Positions 1 through 7,900 of a stretch of 27,422 nucleotides of DNA are shown in pieces. The position numbers and the translations under genes were made by a program. Below the pieces are notes generated by a model. That model did no database searches, had not been told where the DNA came from, and worked only from the letters and a program-made list of their open reading frames with translations. Origin of the DNA: Acidobacteriota bacterium (GTDB lineage: Bacteria; Acidobacteriota; Vicinamibacteria; Vicinamibacterales; CAVVIG01); NCBI GenBank assembly GCA_016195295.1, contig JACPZV010000071.1, positions 1 through 27,422 on the forward strand. The letters run 5' to 3'. The number at the start of each line of letters is the position of its first letter. Positions within the stretch are counted from its first letter, which is position 1.

Positions 1-155
1 GCACGGTATGTGGACGGGAAGATCCCCAGGCTCATCTCACCTGTCCGCGCCTCCCGTCGCCAGACCAACACTCGTCACCTGCACGTCGTGAAATGACCGC
101 ACGTCACCCCGTCGCGCGTCTATCCAAAAGAGCCACACCCAAATCCGACGACGGC
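1..155. other. No recognisable gene at left edge
   Basis: I see no recognisable coding region, RNA gene or structured repeat here. The stretch lies downstream of the Uma2 remnant on the minus strand. Open frames cross it, but their translations resemble no family I know. Confidence 0.4.
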
Positions 156-407
156 TCAAGACGGATCGGAATTTGACGCCGGGATCAGATCGTCGACCGG
201 CATCGACCAGCCAGGCACGGCAGGTTCGGCATCGGCCATCTCGCCGCGGCGATAAACCGTGGCCGACGCGGGAGCGCTCACGCGATAGACGCGAACCACG
301 CAATCCCTCATCACGTCCACGTCCCAGACGACCAGCGTGCCGGCCGCGAAGTAATCGGCGCGCTTGTCGCTCATCGCACGTTCCGCGGCGGGACCGAAAT
401 CAGTGCC
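156..407 (-). pseudogene. Uma2-family (DUF820) nuclease-like C-terminal remnant
   Basis: Only the C-terminal part of a Uma2-type protein is present. The frame reads GTDFGPAAERAMSDK, then ADYFAAGTLVVWDVDV, a valine/arginine-rich strand, a YRRGE turn and a PGWSMPVDDL-like end, which is the usual order in this PD-(D/E)XK-like family. Uma2 proteins are normally about 180-200 residues, so the N-terminal half with the first acidic catalytic residues is missing. Recognisable similarity begins at about position 407, just inside the 3' end of purH (purH stop codon 400-402), so a rearrangement probably fused the remnant to the end of purH. An ATG at 374 could start a 72-residue peptide, but I expect no nuclease activity. 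Confidence 0.6.
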
Positions 408-2124
408 TGAAATGTCTTTTCCCCGTAAACACCATCGCGAGCCTCTGCTCGTCCGCCGCCGCTATGACTTCCGCGTCGCGCACTGATCCACCCGGCTGCA
501 CGACCGCCGTCGCACCGGCCTTCGCTACGGCATCGAGGCCGTCGCGGAACGGAAAGAACGCATCGGACGCGGCAACCGACCCGGCTAACGACACGCCCGC
601 CGCCGCGGCTTTCATCACCGCCACGTTGACCGCGTCGACGCGGCTCATCTGACCCGCGCCGATCGCGAGCGTTCGCCGCGCGTCGGTGAAGATGACCGTG
701 TTCGACTTGACGTGCGCGCACACGCGCCAGGCGAAGCGGAGCGCGGCCCATTCATCGGCGGCCGGTCGACGCTTCGTCACGACCTTCACGCCCTCGGGCA
801 GCGTCGCCGGCGTCCATGGCGTGCGCGCCTCGGCCACTTCGTCCCGTTCTTGCGCAAGCAGCGCGCCGAGAATCGACCGCAGCTCGATGCCGCCGGCCGG
901 CGGCGCGAAGTCCGCTGTCACGACGCGCATGTTCGTTTTCTTCGCGAGAATCTCGTGGGCGTCCGCGTCGACCGACGGCGCGATGACGGCTTCGATGAAC
1001 GTCGAGACGATGGCCTGAGCCGTGGCAACGTCGATCGGCCGGTTGATCGAAACGATGCCGCCGAATGCGGCGAGACGGTCGGCGTCGCGCGCGCGGACGT
1101 AGGCGTCGGCCGCCGAGTCGCCGGTGGCGGCGCCGCACGGGTTCGTGTGCTTGACGACCACGGCGGCGGGCTCGTCGAACTCGAGCGCGATGCGCGAGGC
1201 GGCATCGAGGTCAAGGAGGTTCGTGTACGAGAGTTCCTTGCCCTGAAGGATCGTCGCCTCGCCGAGACCCGCTCGGCTAAAGCCTCGCCCCTCGACGGAG
1301 CTCGGGGCGACCCTGAGCTGGTCGAAGGGTCGCGCTACGTCCAGGGGGCCTCGCGTGATGTCTGCTGAGCGATACCACGCCGCCTTTTGGTGTGGGTTCT
1401 CGCCGTAGCGCAGATCGCGAATCTTCTCGAGCCTCACGTCGACGCGGTCGCTGAGATCTGCCGCTCGGCTGAAGCCTCGCGCTTGGCCCGCCGGAGCGCC
1501 ATCGGCGCGAAGGCGGCCTCTGTCCGCTCGCTCGAAACGATCGCCCACGAGATCGATCGTCGCCAGCGTGGCGCTGATCGCCGTGTCGTACGCGCCCGTG
1601 TGCGCGAGCGCCTTGCGCATCAGCTCGTATCGAAACGCGAGGCTCGGCGTGGTGTCGAGCGCGTCCAGCAGCCGCGCGTAGTCGGTCGGATCGACGACGA
1701 CCAGCACGCCGCGAAAATTCTTGGCGGCGGCGCGGACGAGCGACGGGCCACCGATGTCGATCTCCTCGACCAGCGCGTCGAAGGGCGTCGCGGGGTTCGA
1801 CGCCGCCTTCACGAACGGATAGAGATTGATGACCACGACGTCGACCAGGCCGATGCCGTGGCGGTTGAGGGCGGCCAGGTCGTCCGGCCGATCGCGGCGC
1901 GCCAGGATGCCGCCGTGGAGCGCCGGATGGAGCGTCTTCACGCGGCCGTCCATCATTTCGGGAAAGCCGGTGACATCGGACACGCCGGTCACGGGCAGAC
2001 CCGCGTCGGTCAGCGCGCGGGCGGTGCCCCCCGTGGCTACGAGCTCGAAGCCCCTCGAGACGAGGCCGCGCCCGAGATCGACGATCCCGGTCTTATCGGA
2101 GACACTCAACAAGGCTCTTGGCAT
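400..2124 (-). CDS. purH: Bifunctional AICAR transformylase / IMP cyclohydrolase PurH
   Basis: PurH catalyses the last two steps of de novo IMP synthesis: formylation of AICAR with 10-formyl-THF, then ring closure, in the cytoplasm. The N-terminal MGS-like cyclohydrolase domain is clear (SVSDKTGIVDLG at the start, then GFPEMMDGRVKTLHP). The transformylase part shows RYGENPHQ near residues 239-246, the KHTNPCG motif with catalytic Lys/His at about 324-325, and the typical FTGKRHFRH end. At 574 residues it is somewhat longer than the usual 510-530. The excess lies in two low-similarity inserts, residues about 215-221 and 260-286, both encoded by repeat-like DNA and both carrying RGFSRA. The ATG at 2124 follows a plausible AGGA ribosome site. 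The gene is monocistronic and diverges from the cold-shock gene. Confidence 0.96.
   Translation of the reverse strand: MPRALLSVSDKTGIVDLGRGLVSRGFELVATGGTARALTDAGLPVTGVSDVTGFPEMMDGRVKTLHPALHGGILARRDRPDDLAALNRHGIGLVDVVVINLYPFVKAASNPATPFDALVEEIDIGGPSLVRAAAKNFRGVLVVVDPTDYARLLDALDTTPSLAFRYELMRKALAHTGAYDTAISATLATIDLVGDRFERADRGRLRADGAPAGQARGFSRAADLSDRVDVRLEKIRDLRYGENPHQKAAWYRSADITRGPLDVARPFDQLRVAPSSVEGRGFSRAGLGEATILQGKELSYTNLLDLDAASRIALEFDEPAAVVVKHTNPCGAATGDSAADAYVRARDADRLAAFGGIVSINRPIDVATAQAIVSTFIEAVIAPSVDADAHEILAKKTNMRVVTADFAPPAGGIELRSILGALLAQERDEVAEARTPWTPATLPEGVKVVTKRRPAADEWAALRFAWRVCAHVKSNTVIFTDARRTLAIGAGQMSRVDAVNVAVMKAAAAGVSLAGSVAASDAFFPFRDGLDAVAKAGATAVVQPGGSVRDAEVIAAADEQRLAMVFTGKRHFRH
1270..1345. 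repeat. In-frame palindromic repeat inside purH
   Basis: The stretch begins with CGCTCGGCTAAAGCCTCGC (1270-1288) and continues into an imperfect inverted repeat in which a CTCGACGGAGCTC arm faces a GAGCTGGTCGAAGG arm. The second half resembles the dispersed CCCTTCGACNAGCTCAGGG repeats seen in many environmental genomes (recalled, not searched). It encodes a non-conserved stretch of PurH just before the GKELSYTNLLDLD motif and keeps the frame. Confidence 0.65.
1462..1480. repeat. Second copy of the 19-nt purH repeat
   Basis: CGCTCGGCTGAAGCCTCGC differs from 1270-1288 by one base and lies exactly 192 nt away, so both copies encode the same RGFSRA peptide in the same frame. It falls in the linker before RYGENPHQ. 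Confidence 0.7.
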
Positions 2125-2146
2125 GCGTCGTCAGTCCTGGTAGTAT
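2118..2146 (+). promoter_or_regulatory. Putative sigma70 promoter for the cold-shock gene
   Basis: TTGGCA at 2118-2123 and TAGTAT at 2141-2146 are separated by 17 nt, and TGG directly precedes the -10 hexamer, giving an extended -10. The -35 matches consensus at 5 of 6 positions and the -10 at 4 of 6. It overlaps the purH start codon on the other strand. It would place transcription start near 2153, upstream of the hairpin at 2183-2211. Confidence 0.4.
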
Positions 2147-2182
2147 TTGTAACGACGCCGGGCGGACCTGGCGCCGTAAGGG

Positions 2183-2211
2183 AAAGGGCCGCATGTCGCG
2201 GCCCTTTTTTT
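2183..2211 (+). terminator. Intrinsic-terminator-like hairpin in the cold-shock leader
   Basis: AAAGGGCCGC (2183-2192) pairs perfectly with GCGGCCCTTT (2198-2207) around a 5-nt loop, followed by a run of T to 2211. It is a textbook intrinsic terminator on the plus strand, but no plus-strand gene ends upstream of it because purH runs the other way. It may act as an attenuator in the csp leader. Confidence 0.7.
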
Positions 2212-2216
2212 GTGCA

Positions 2217-2231
2217 ATGACGCGGCGTCAT
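2217..2231. promoter_or_regulatory. Operator-like palindrome between purH and the cold-shock gene
   Basis: ATGACGCGGCGTCAT is a perfect 7-bp inverted repeat around one central base, about 30 nt upstream of the csp start codon. It could bind a dimeric regulator or extend the leader structure. No regulator can be assigned from sequence alone. Confidence 0.35.
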
Positions 2232-2261
2232 GTCGCGTCCAGCAAGTAGGGAAGAAGAACG

Positions 2262-2465
2262 ATGCGCATCACAGGCAAAGTCAAGTGGTTCAACAACGCC
2301 AAGGGTTACGGTTTCATCGAGCGTGATGGAGGCAGCGACGTCTTCGTCCACTACTCGGCCATTCAGGGCGACGGGTTCCGTTCGCTCGAGGAAGGCCAGG
2401 CAGTGGAATTCGAGATCGTTGACGGCCCCAAGGGCCCGCAGGCCGGCAACGTCACGAAGATCTAA
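2262..2465 (+). CDS. csp: Cold-shock protein, CspA family
   Basis: This 67-residue protein is a complete single cold-shock domain. It begins with the typical [15 protein letters not shown] strand, with RNP1 (KGYGFI) at residues 14-19 and RNP2 (VFVHY) at 27-31, and ends with a [12 protein letters not shown] strand. Such proteins bind single-stranded RNA and DNA and melt secondary structure in mRNA. The ATG at 2262 is preceded by a good purine-rich ribosome site (AGGGAAG). The gene is monocistronic, diverges from purH and has a leader of about 110 nt with an intrinsic-terminator hairpin, so regulation by antitermination is plausible. Csp proteins are themselves known to act as antiterminators. 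The family is certain; the paralogue letter cannot be given. Confidence 0.96.
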   Translation: MRITGKVKWFNNAKGYGFIERDGGSDVFVHYSAIQGDGFRSLEEGQAVEFEIVDGPKGPQAGNVTKI

Positions 2466-2492
2466 CGAACCGGAGAGCAACGGGCTGAGGCC

Positions 2493-2528
2493 AAAAGGGC
2501 TGAGGGCAGAAATGCTCTCAGCCCTTTT
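2493..2528. terminator. Bidirectional terminator made of AGGGCTGAG repeats
   Basis: AAAAGGGCTGAG (2493-2504) pairs perfectly with CTCAGCCCTTTT (2517-2528), and GCA/TGC extends the stem inside. The A and T tracts make it a plausible terminator in both directions, between the convergent csp gene (ends 2465) and the minus-strand gene ending at 2602. Confidence 0.65.
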
Positions 2529-2600
2529 GCTTTCTGCCCTTAGCCCCTCCTGCCCTTCCCGCCCTTCCCGCCCTTCCCGCCTTCTACCTTCTTCCTGCCC
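2529..2600. repeat. CCCTT-rich tandem repeats
   Basis: Related CCCTT-containing oligomers continue from the terminator, with three exact 9-nt copies of GCCCTTCCC at 2552-2578. The tract reaches the stop codon of the next minus-strand gene and contains no gene. Confidence 0.6.
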
Positions 2601-2601
2601 T

Positions 2602-3057
2602 TCACTTCATGCCCTTTAATCCTCTCGCCGTAAAGCTGACTTCGCGTCGCGCTTCGGCGAGCGATTCGTACAGATCGGTCAGCTTGTCGATCTCGCGCAG
2701 GGGATCGCGGAACGACGCGACGTGCAGGATGCGATCTTCCGGCCGCTTTTTCACCGGCTCTTTCGTGCGCAGGTGCGTCAGCGGACCGGGCCGTCCCTCC
2801 TCGCGCGCGCGCAGTCCCTTGTCCCAGAGATCGATGAAGGTCGCGAAGCGGTACTGCAGCGTCGAGAAGCGAAACCGGTCGCCGGTGTTCGTGATGTAGG
2901 CGCGATCGTACTGCTTGACGAGCGCCTCGACGTGCGAGCGGGTCTCCCACGGCGGCCGCGGCAGCCGCCCCGAGAAATACATGTTGTATTCCGCTTCGAG
3001 CTGCCTGAGCTCGGCTTCGAGCCGCTGCAGATCCTTGTCGATGTTGGTGCGGGCCAC
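2602..3057 (-). CDS. Conserved hypothetical, MXAN_5187 C-terminal-like
   Basis: The 151-residue protein has a charged helical N-terminus (repeated LEAEL/LEAEY, coiled-coil-like, residues about 10-25) and a conserved-looking core RFRFSTLQYRFATFIDLWDK near residues 60-80. An arginine-rich GLRAREEGRPGPLT segment and a C-terminal helix follow. The core is reminiscent of the domain named after Myxococcus MXAN_5187; this is memory-based and uncertain. There is no signal peptide or membrane segment. Only 3 nt separate it from the upstream gene (3061-3519), so the two almost certainly form a translationally linked pair. The function is unknown. Confidence 0.7.
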   Translation of the reverse strand: MARTNIDKDLQRLEAELRQLEAEYNMYFSGRLPRPPWETRSHVEALVKQYDRAYITNTGDRFRFSTLQYRFATFIDLWDKGLRAREEGRPGPLTHLRTKEPVKKRPEDRILHVASFRDPLREIDKLTDLYESLAEARREVSFTARGLKGMK

Positions 3058-3060
3058 GGG

Positions 3061-3519
3061 CTACCGACCGATCAGACACCAGACGAGCGGCAGCCACAGC
3101 TCGCGCGCGTACGGCACGGGCCGGTCGTCGATGAGCACTTCGGTGACGCCGGTGCCGCCGACGATCTGATACAGCTGGTGCAGCCGGCGCGCATCGCTCG
3201 ACCAGAAGCGCGCGCGATAGCGAAGCGATGGGCCGCTGCCGGTGGTCCGGAACTCGGCCGATGCGCGGGCCAATTCGAGCGCGCGCGCAAAGTCGTGTAC
3301 GTCGAGTTCGGGAAACACGAGCGTGACCGAAAACGGCCGCGGCTGCGCGCCGAACAACGCGTCGTGCAGCTCCGGATCGACGGCGGCCAGCTCCTCGTCG
3401 CTCGGCTGTTCGGACAAATCAGCGTACGGCCAGAAGCGTTCGAGCGGTCGGGATTTCGGAGAATCAGTGGACACGGGATCGGTGACATAGTATTGCAGAA
3501 TGTCCGCGTTCCGAATCAT
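3061..3519 (-). CDS. Hypothetical protein paired with the downstream MXAN_5187-like gene
   Basis: I do not recognise this 152-residue protein. It has an acidic N-terminal half (PLERFWPYADLSEQPSDEEL), a strand-rich middle (PFSVTLVFPELDVHDFARAL) and a C-terminal half with RYRARFWSSDARRLHQL and LIDDRPVPYARELWLPLVW. No signal peptide or transmembrane helix is evident. I chose the ATG at 3519: a longer frame exists, but it runs antisense into selA with an alanine/arginine-rich shadow composition. With this start the gene's 5' end overlaps the selA 5' end by 20 nt on opposite strands. A GTG near 3473 would avoid the overlap. It sits 3 nt before the gene at 2602-3057. Confidence 0.6.
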   Translation of the reverse strand: MIRNADILQYYVTDPVSTDSPKSRPLERFWPYADLSEQPSDEELAAVDPELHDALFGAQPRPFSVTLVFPELDVHDFARALELARASAEFRTTGSGPSLRYRARFWSSDARRLHQLYQIVGGTGVTEVLIDDRPVPYARELWLPLVWCLIGR

Positions 3520-4906
3520 TCCGTCGATCGAGCAGCTCCGGCAGCGGCCGGCGATTCGCGCGCTCGAGGCGCGATTTGGCGCCGACGCGACCGTCGATGC
3601 GCTGCGCGCCGCCGCGGCCGACGTCCGGCAGGCGATCGCCGGCGGCACGGCGTCCTACGCGAACGAGGCGTCGGCCGGCGCGGGTATTGAAGTCGCCGCG
3701 GCGGAACAGCTCGAGCGCGCCTTTCGTCCGTCGCTCGCGCCGGTGATCAACGCGAGCGGCGTGATCCTCCACACCAATCTCGGACGCGCGCCGCTTGCCG
3801 CGTCGGCCGTCGATCGTGTCGCCGACATCGCGCGCGGCTATTCGACGCTCGAGTACAACCTCGCGCGCGGAGAGCGCGGGCGGCGCGACGCACACGCCGA
3901 GGCGCTCCTCCGTCGTCTGACGGGCGCGGAAGCGGCCGTCGTCGTCAACAACAACGCCGCCGCGACGATGATCCTGCTCGCGGCGCTGGCCGCGGGTCGC
4001 GAAGTCATCGTGTCGCGCGGCGAGCTCGTGGAAATCGGCGGCGGCTTCCGGGTGCCCGACGTCATGGCGCAGTCGGGCGCCGTGCTGCGCGAGGTGGGAA
4101 CGACGAATAAAACGCGCGTCGCCGATTACGCGGCGGCAATCACCGAGCGGACGGCGCTGATCCTGCGCGTCCATCCGTCGAACTTCCGCATCGAGGGCTT
4201 CACTGAACGACCGGCCCTGACCGACCTTGTCAGCCTTGGCAAAAGATTCAACCTCCCCGTCGCCGAAGATCTCGGCAGCGGCTATTTGGGGTCCGACCAG
4301 AGTCGGACCGGCGTCGGACCGGGGTCGGACCCTGTCGCGGAAAATGAGCCGACGGTGGCGGCGACGATCGCGAAAAATGCCGACCTCTGCTGCTTCAGCG
4401 GCGACAAGCTCCTCGGCGGGCCGCAAGCCGGGATCATCGTCGGACGCAAGGACCTCGTCTATCGCATCAGCACGCACCCGCTGATGCGCGCGCTGCGCGT
4501 GGACAAGATGACCTACGCCGCGCTCGAAGCGACGTTGACCGAGTACGCCGCCGGCCGCGCCGCGCTCACGATTCCCGTCCACCGCATGTTGACCATGACG
4601 GCCGACGAGATTCGCGCGCGCGCGGACGTGCTGGCGGCGGCGCTCAATCAGATGCAGGGCTGGCGCGCGACGCTGGTGTCCGGCGTATCCGCCGTCGGCG
4701 GCGGCAGTGCGCCGGGACTCGAGCTGCCGACGTGGCTCGTCTCGATCGCCAAGCCCGGCCTCTCGCCGGACGCCCTCGAAGCGCGCCTGCGACAGCTGAC
4801 ACCGCCCGTGATCGCGCGGATCGAACGCGATCAGCTGTTGCTCGACTTACGGACCGTGCGGCCTGAACAGGACGGCGTGCTGACGGAATTGATCGGCGCG
4901 CTGTAG
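3500..4906 (+). CDS. selA: L-seryl-tRNA(Sec) selenium transferase SelA
   Basis: SelA is a PLP enzyme that converts Ser-tRNA(Sec) to Sec-tRNA(Sec) using selenophosphate. Family landmarks are VINASGVILHTNLGRAPL near residue 85, the VVNNNAAA segment, the HPSNFRIEGF motif, and the PLP-lysine motif SGDKLLGGPQAG with the Schiff-base Lys at about residue 303. At 468 residues it is close to the usual length. A short stretch at residues about 263-281, just before the PLP-lysine strand, is encoded by an 11-nt-periodic repeat and is not expected to be conserved. The TAG stop lies inside a palindromic repeat that starts at 4903. selB, selC and selD are not in the window. The gene implies that selenoproteins are made by this organism. 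Confidence 0.94.
   Translation: MSAFRIIPSIEQLRQRPAIRALEARFGADATVDALRAAAADVRQAIAGGTASYANEASAGAGIEVAAAEQLERAFRPSLAPVINASGVILHTNLGRAPLAASAVDRVADIARGYSTLEYNLARGERGRRDAHAEALLRRLTGAEAAVVVNNNAAATMILLAALAAGREVIVSRGELVEIGGGFRVPDVMAQSGAVLREVGTTNKTRVADYAAAITERTALILRVHPSNFRIEGFTERPALTDLVSLGKRFNLPVAEDLGSGYLGSDQSRTGVGPGSDPVAENEPTVAATIAKNADLCCFSGDKLLGGPQAGIIVGRKDLVYRISTHPLMRALRVDKMTYAALEATLTEYAAGRAALTIPVHRMLTMTADEIRARADVLAAALNQMQGWRATLVSGVSAVGGGSAPGLELPTWLVSIAKPGLSPDALEARLRQLTPPVIARIERDQLLLDLRTVRPEQDGVLTELIGAL
4290..4331. repeat. GTCGGACC repeat cluster inside selA
   Basis: GGTCCGAC (4290-4297) is followed by three GTCGGACC copies starting at 4302, 4313 and 4324, exactly 11 nt apart. The first pair forms a perfect hairpin with a 4-nt loop. 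The stretch stays in frame within selA. Confidence 0.75.
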
Positions 4907-4960
4907 GCCGGGTCCTTTCGGACCCGGCTGATCCGGCGGGTCCAGAAGGACCCGCCCTAC
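4903..4960. repeat. Paired-hairpin element at the selA stop codon
   Basis: There are two perfect 9-bp hairpins: GCCGGGTCC/GGACCCGGC (4907-4915/4920-4928) and GGCGGGTCC/GGACCCGCC (4935-4943/4948-4956), each with a 4-nt loop. The whole is bounded by GTAG and CTAC, so it is also an overall palindrome. The selA TAG (4904-4906) lies inside the left border. A related copy in reverse orientation lies at 15702-15809. It could also stop transcription, although it has no T tract. Confidence 0.8.
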
Positions 4961-4980
4961 GCGACTTCAGCGTTCAGACA

Positions 4981-7900
4981 TCAGACTTTCACAGCACTGA
5001 ACAAGCCGCGCAGCAAGTCGATCCGGTCGCTGAGCACTTCGAACAGCGCATCGCGATCGATCCGCAACGCGGCGCCGGCCTCGACGCCCCGCGCGCGCGC
5101 TTCGGCCAGCCCGCCGCCAAGCGTCTCGATCACGCCGATGGCGTCGCCCGAACGGGCAAAGACGGCGGGCGCGCCGTTCCGCTGAAGCTGGACCGAACCG
5201 GCCAACATGACGTGAACCGCCGCGGGCTCGCCCTCCGCGAACAGATCCGCGCCGGCGGCGATCGGTACGTCCCTCGAGATGGCGGCCAGCGCGAGCAGCT
5301 CGTCGGCGGTGGCTCGCGCGAAGATCGGCACGTCCTGCAACACCAGCACCTTGTCCACCGCCCGCAGCTCGCCCGGCGCGACCGATCGCACGTCCGTCCT
5401 GGCCCGCGCATGCAGGATGGACGGCGACGCCGACGGCGCCGCGCGCGCGATGAGCGTGCGGAACAACCCGGCGGCCAGCTGCGTGTTCGCCGACAGCAGC
5501 GTGAGAAATTCTTCCGTCGCCAGCTCGAGCACCACCGTCGCGTCGGCCGCCGTAAGTGAATCGCCGGACGGCGCTCCGGCCAACACGGTGTCGAATCCGA
5601 AGACGGCCGGCGCCGCAATCTCCGTGGCGGACGTGCGGTCCGCCGTGCGCACGAGGACGCGACCATCGAGCAGGCACCGCAGCATCGCGGTCCCCGCGGG
5701 CTCGTCGACGCGGCGTCCGGGTTCGTGCCGCGCTTGATGACCGATCGCGACGATGCGGAACAATTCGTCGACCGAGACGAACGCAAAGAGCGGGACGTGA
5801 CGCAGCCGATCGACGACCTCGACGGCGGGCAGCGGCTCCTTCCAGCGCGCGCGTCGTTCGTCCACCGACATCCGCCGCGACGCCAGTGCCCACGAAGCAG
5901 CTTCGAATACGCTCCAGTCGCGCGCATCTCGATGCGCGAGCGCGTGCTCGAGGTCGCCGCCCAGTGCGTCGATCTGCCGGGCCTCGACGTAATGGATCGC
6001 GGCCGCAGAGACGACTTGATCGTCGTCGTGGACGAGTTGCGCGACGGTTTCCTCGAGATCGCGCGGTCGCGATTTGATCAGGACGTTCGCCTTCCGCACG
6101 CGCTCGTCTACGGGCAGGTCCTCGACCACCGGCATCACGCGTTTGCGAAGATCGCCTTTCAGCAGGTTGTCGAGGAACTCGGCCGCGCTGGCCTTCGCCC
6201 GGCCGTCACCGTGCTCGAGCGCCCAGCGCGCGGCCGCCACGTCCTTCCACCCGTACAGCAGCCCGAGCAAACGATGGATGCGATCCCGTCCCCGATCGAG
6301 CTTCTCTTGAAGCGCGCTCGAGAGGAGCCGTGCCGCGAACTCGGGATCCGCGCGCCGGAGGTTCGCCTGGAGACTGAGGTACATGCAGGACCGCATCGCT
6401 TCTTTCGCGACGAGCGACTCGATCGGCGCGTGATCGCATTTCAGGTCCGGACGCTCTCGCTTTAGGGTCTCGAGCGCGGCGACGGCCTTGTAGCGGAGGA
6501 AGCCGTCCGGATCGGTGAGCCGTTCGACGAGCAGATCCATTGACGCCGGAGACGGGATGCGTGCGAGCGTCGCGGGCAGGTGACGGCGCACCCAGAGATC
6601 CTCGTTCTCCTCGCGCAGAAAGTACGCCAGCACGTCGAGGATGGGCTCTCCGTATCCGACGAGCACGTCGCGGGCGGCCGCCTTGAGCGCGCGGCGCCGC
6701 AGCAGCGACACCAGCGGCGGCACGAACAGCGCCTCGGCGCCGATCTTCCCCGCGCTCCGAATGGCCTCGAGCGCGACGTCGATGTCGGCGTCGTAGATGA
6801 GTGGAATAAGTAGATTGCGGAATTGCGGATTGCGGATTGCGGAGAGCGAGCGCGCCACCTCGCGCCGGATGTCGGATGCGGACTCCCGCGGATCCTCGAC
6901 GAGCGTTTCAAGCGCGCGCGCTGCTGCCGACCGATCGGTGGCCTCCGCGCTATCGGCCAGCGCCACGGCGGCGGTGAGCTTGAGGCGCGGATCGCGGTCG
7001 TCGAGGTAGGGCCGCACGAGCGCGGCCGCGCCTTCGCGGCGCAGCGCGGCGAGCGTCCGCACGGCGGCGGCGCGCACCTCGGGATCCTCGTCTGTCAACA
7101 GTCGCTCGACGGCCGGCAGCCAGCGCTCCGCGAGGTCCGGCCTCACGCCCGCCAGTGCCTTCAGCGCTCTCACGCGCACGCGCAGGGATTCGTGATGAAG
7201 CAGCAGCGGCGTGACGAGGTTGCGCTTGTCCAGCGCGTCGAGCAGATCGATCGCGTAGAGCACGCGCCGATCGTCCGGGCTCGCGAGTTCCTCGATCAGC
7301 GTCTCGACGGTCGCGAAGTCCGCGACATCCACGCGGACTTCGTCGGCCTTGATGTCGTGCCGCTCGATGCTCTGGCGGAACGACTGCAGGTACTCGCGCT
7401 TGGCGCGAATCGCCATGAACCACCACGCGACGCTCAACGCGAGGCTGACGAAACTGAGCTGGAACCACGTGAAGTGCAGTCCCCACGGCTGAATGAGGAC
7501 CAGGATGACGATCGCGCCAATCCCGCGCGACATGCGGTCGACCGTCACATCCACGAACGGCTTCACTTCCTGCCGCAGCTCCGACGGCAGCGGCAGAAAC
7601 AGCACCTCGCGCGTCGTCTTGTCGACGGTGTACCGGACCGAGCGATCCATGATGGTCGCCACGGCCGGCGCCCACACGCTCGTGGTCAGCAGAATCGCGA
7701 CGGCCGTCGCGCCGAGGTTCGTCGGCAACATCAGCAGCGCGAAGCCGATGCCGAGATATCGGTGGATGCGCGACGTGAAGCCGACCTGGATCACGAAGGC
7801 CGCGGCGGAGAGACCGAAGCGGATCTGCGCCAGGAACTTCCCGACGTTGTCCGCGTGCCCCATGGCTTCGGCCGCCATGTTCACTTGCTGATCGATGAGC

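Noticed and set aside
2125..2261. Purine riboswitch in the purH leader
   Set aside because: The only strong structure is the simple hairpin with its T run on the csp strand. No riboswitch core is recognisable.
3500..4981. selB, selC or a SECIS-like element near selA
   Set aside because: I found no tRNA-like fold, no elongation-factor-like frame, and no coding frame continuing through an in-frame TGA in this stretch.
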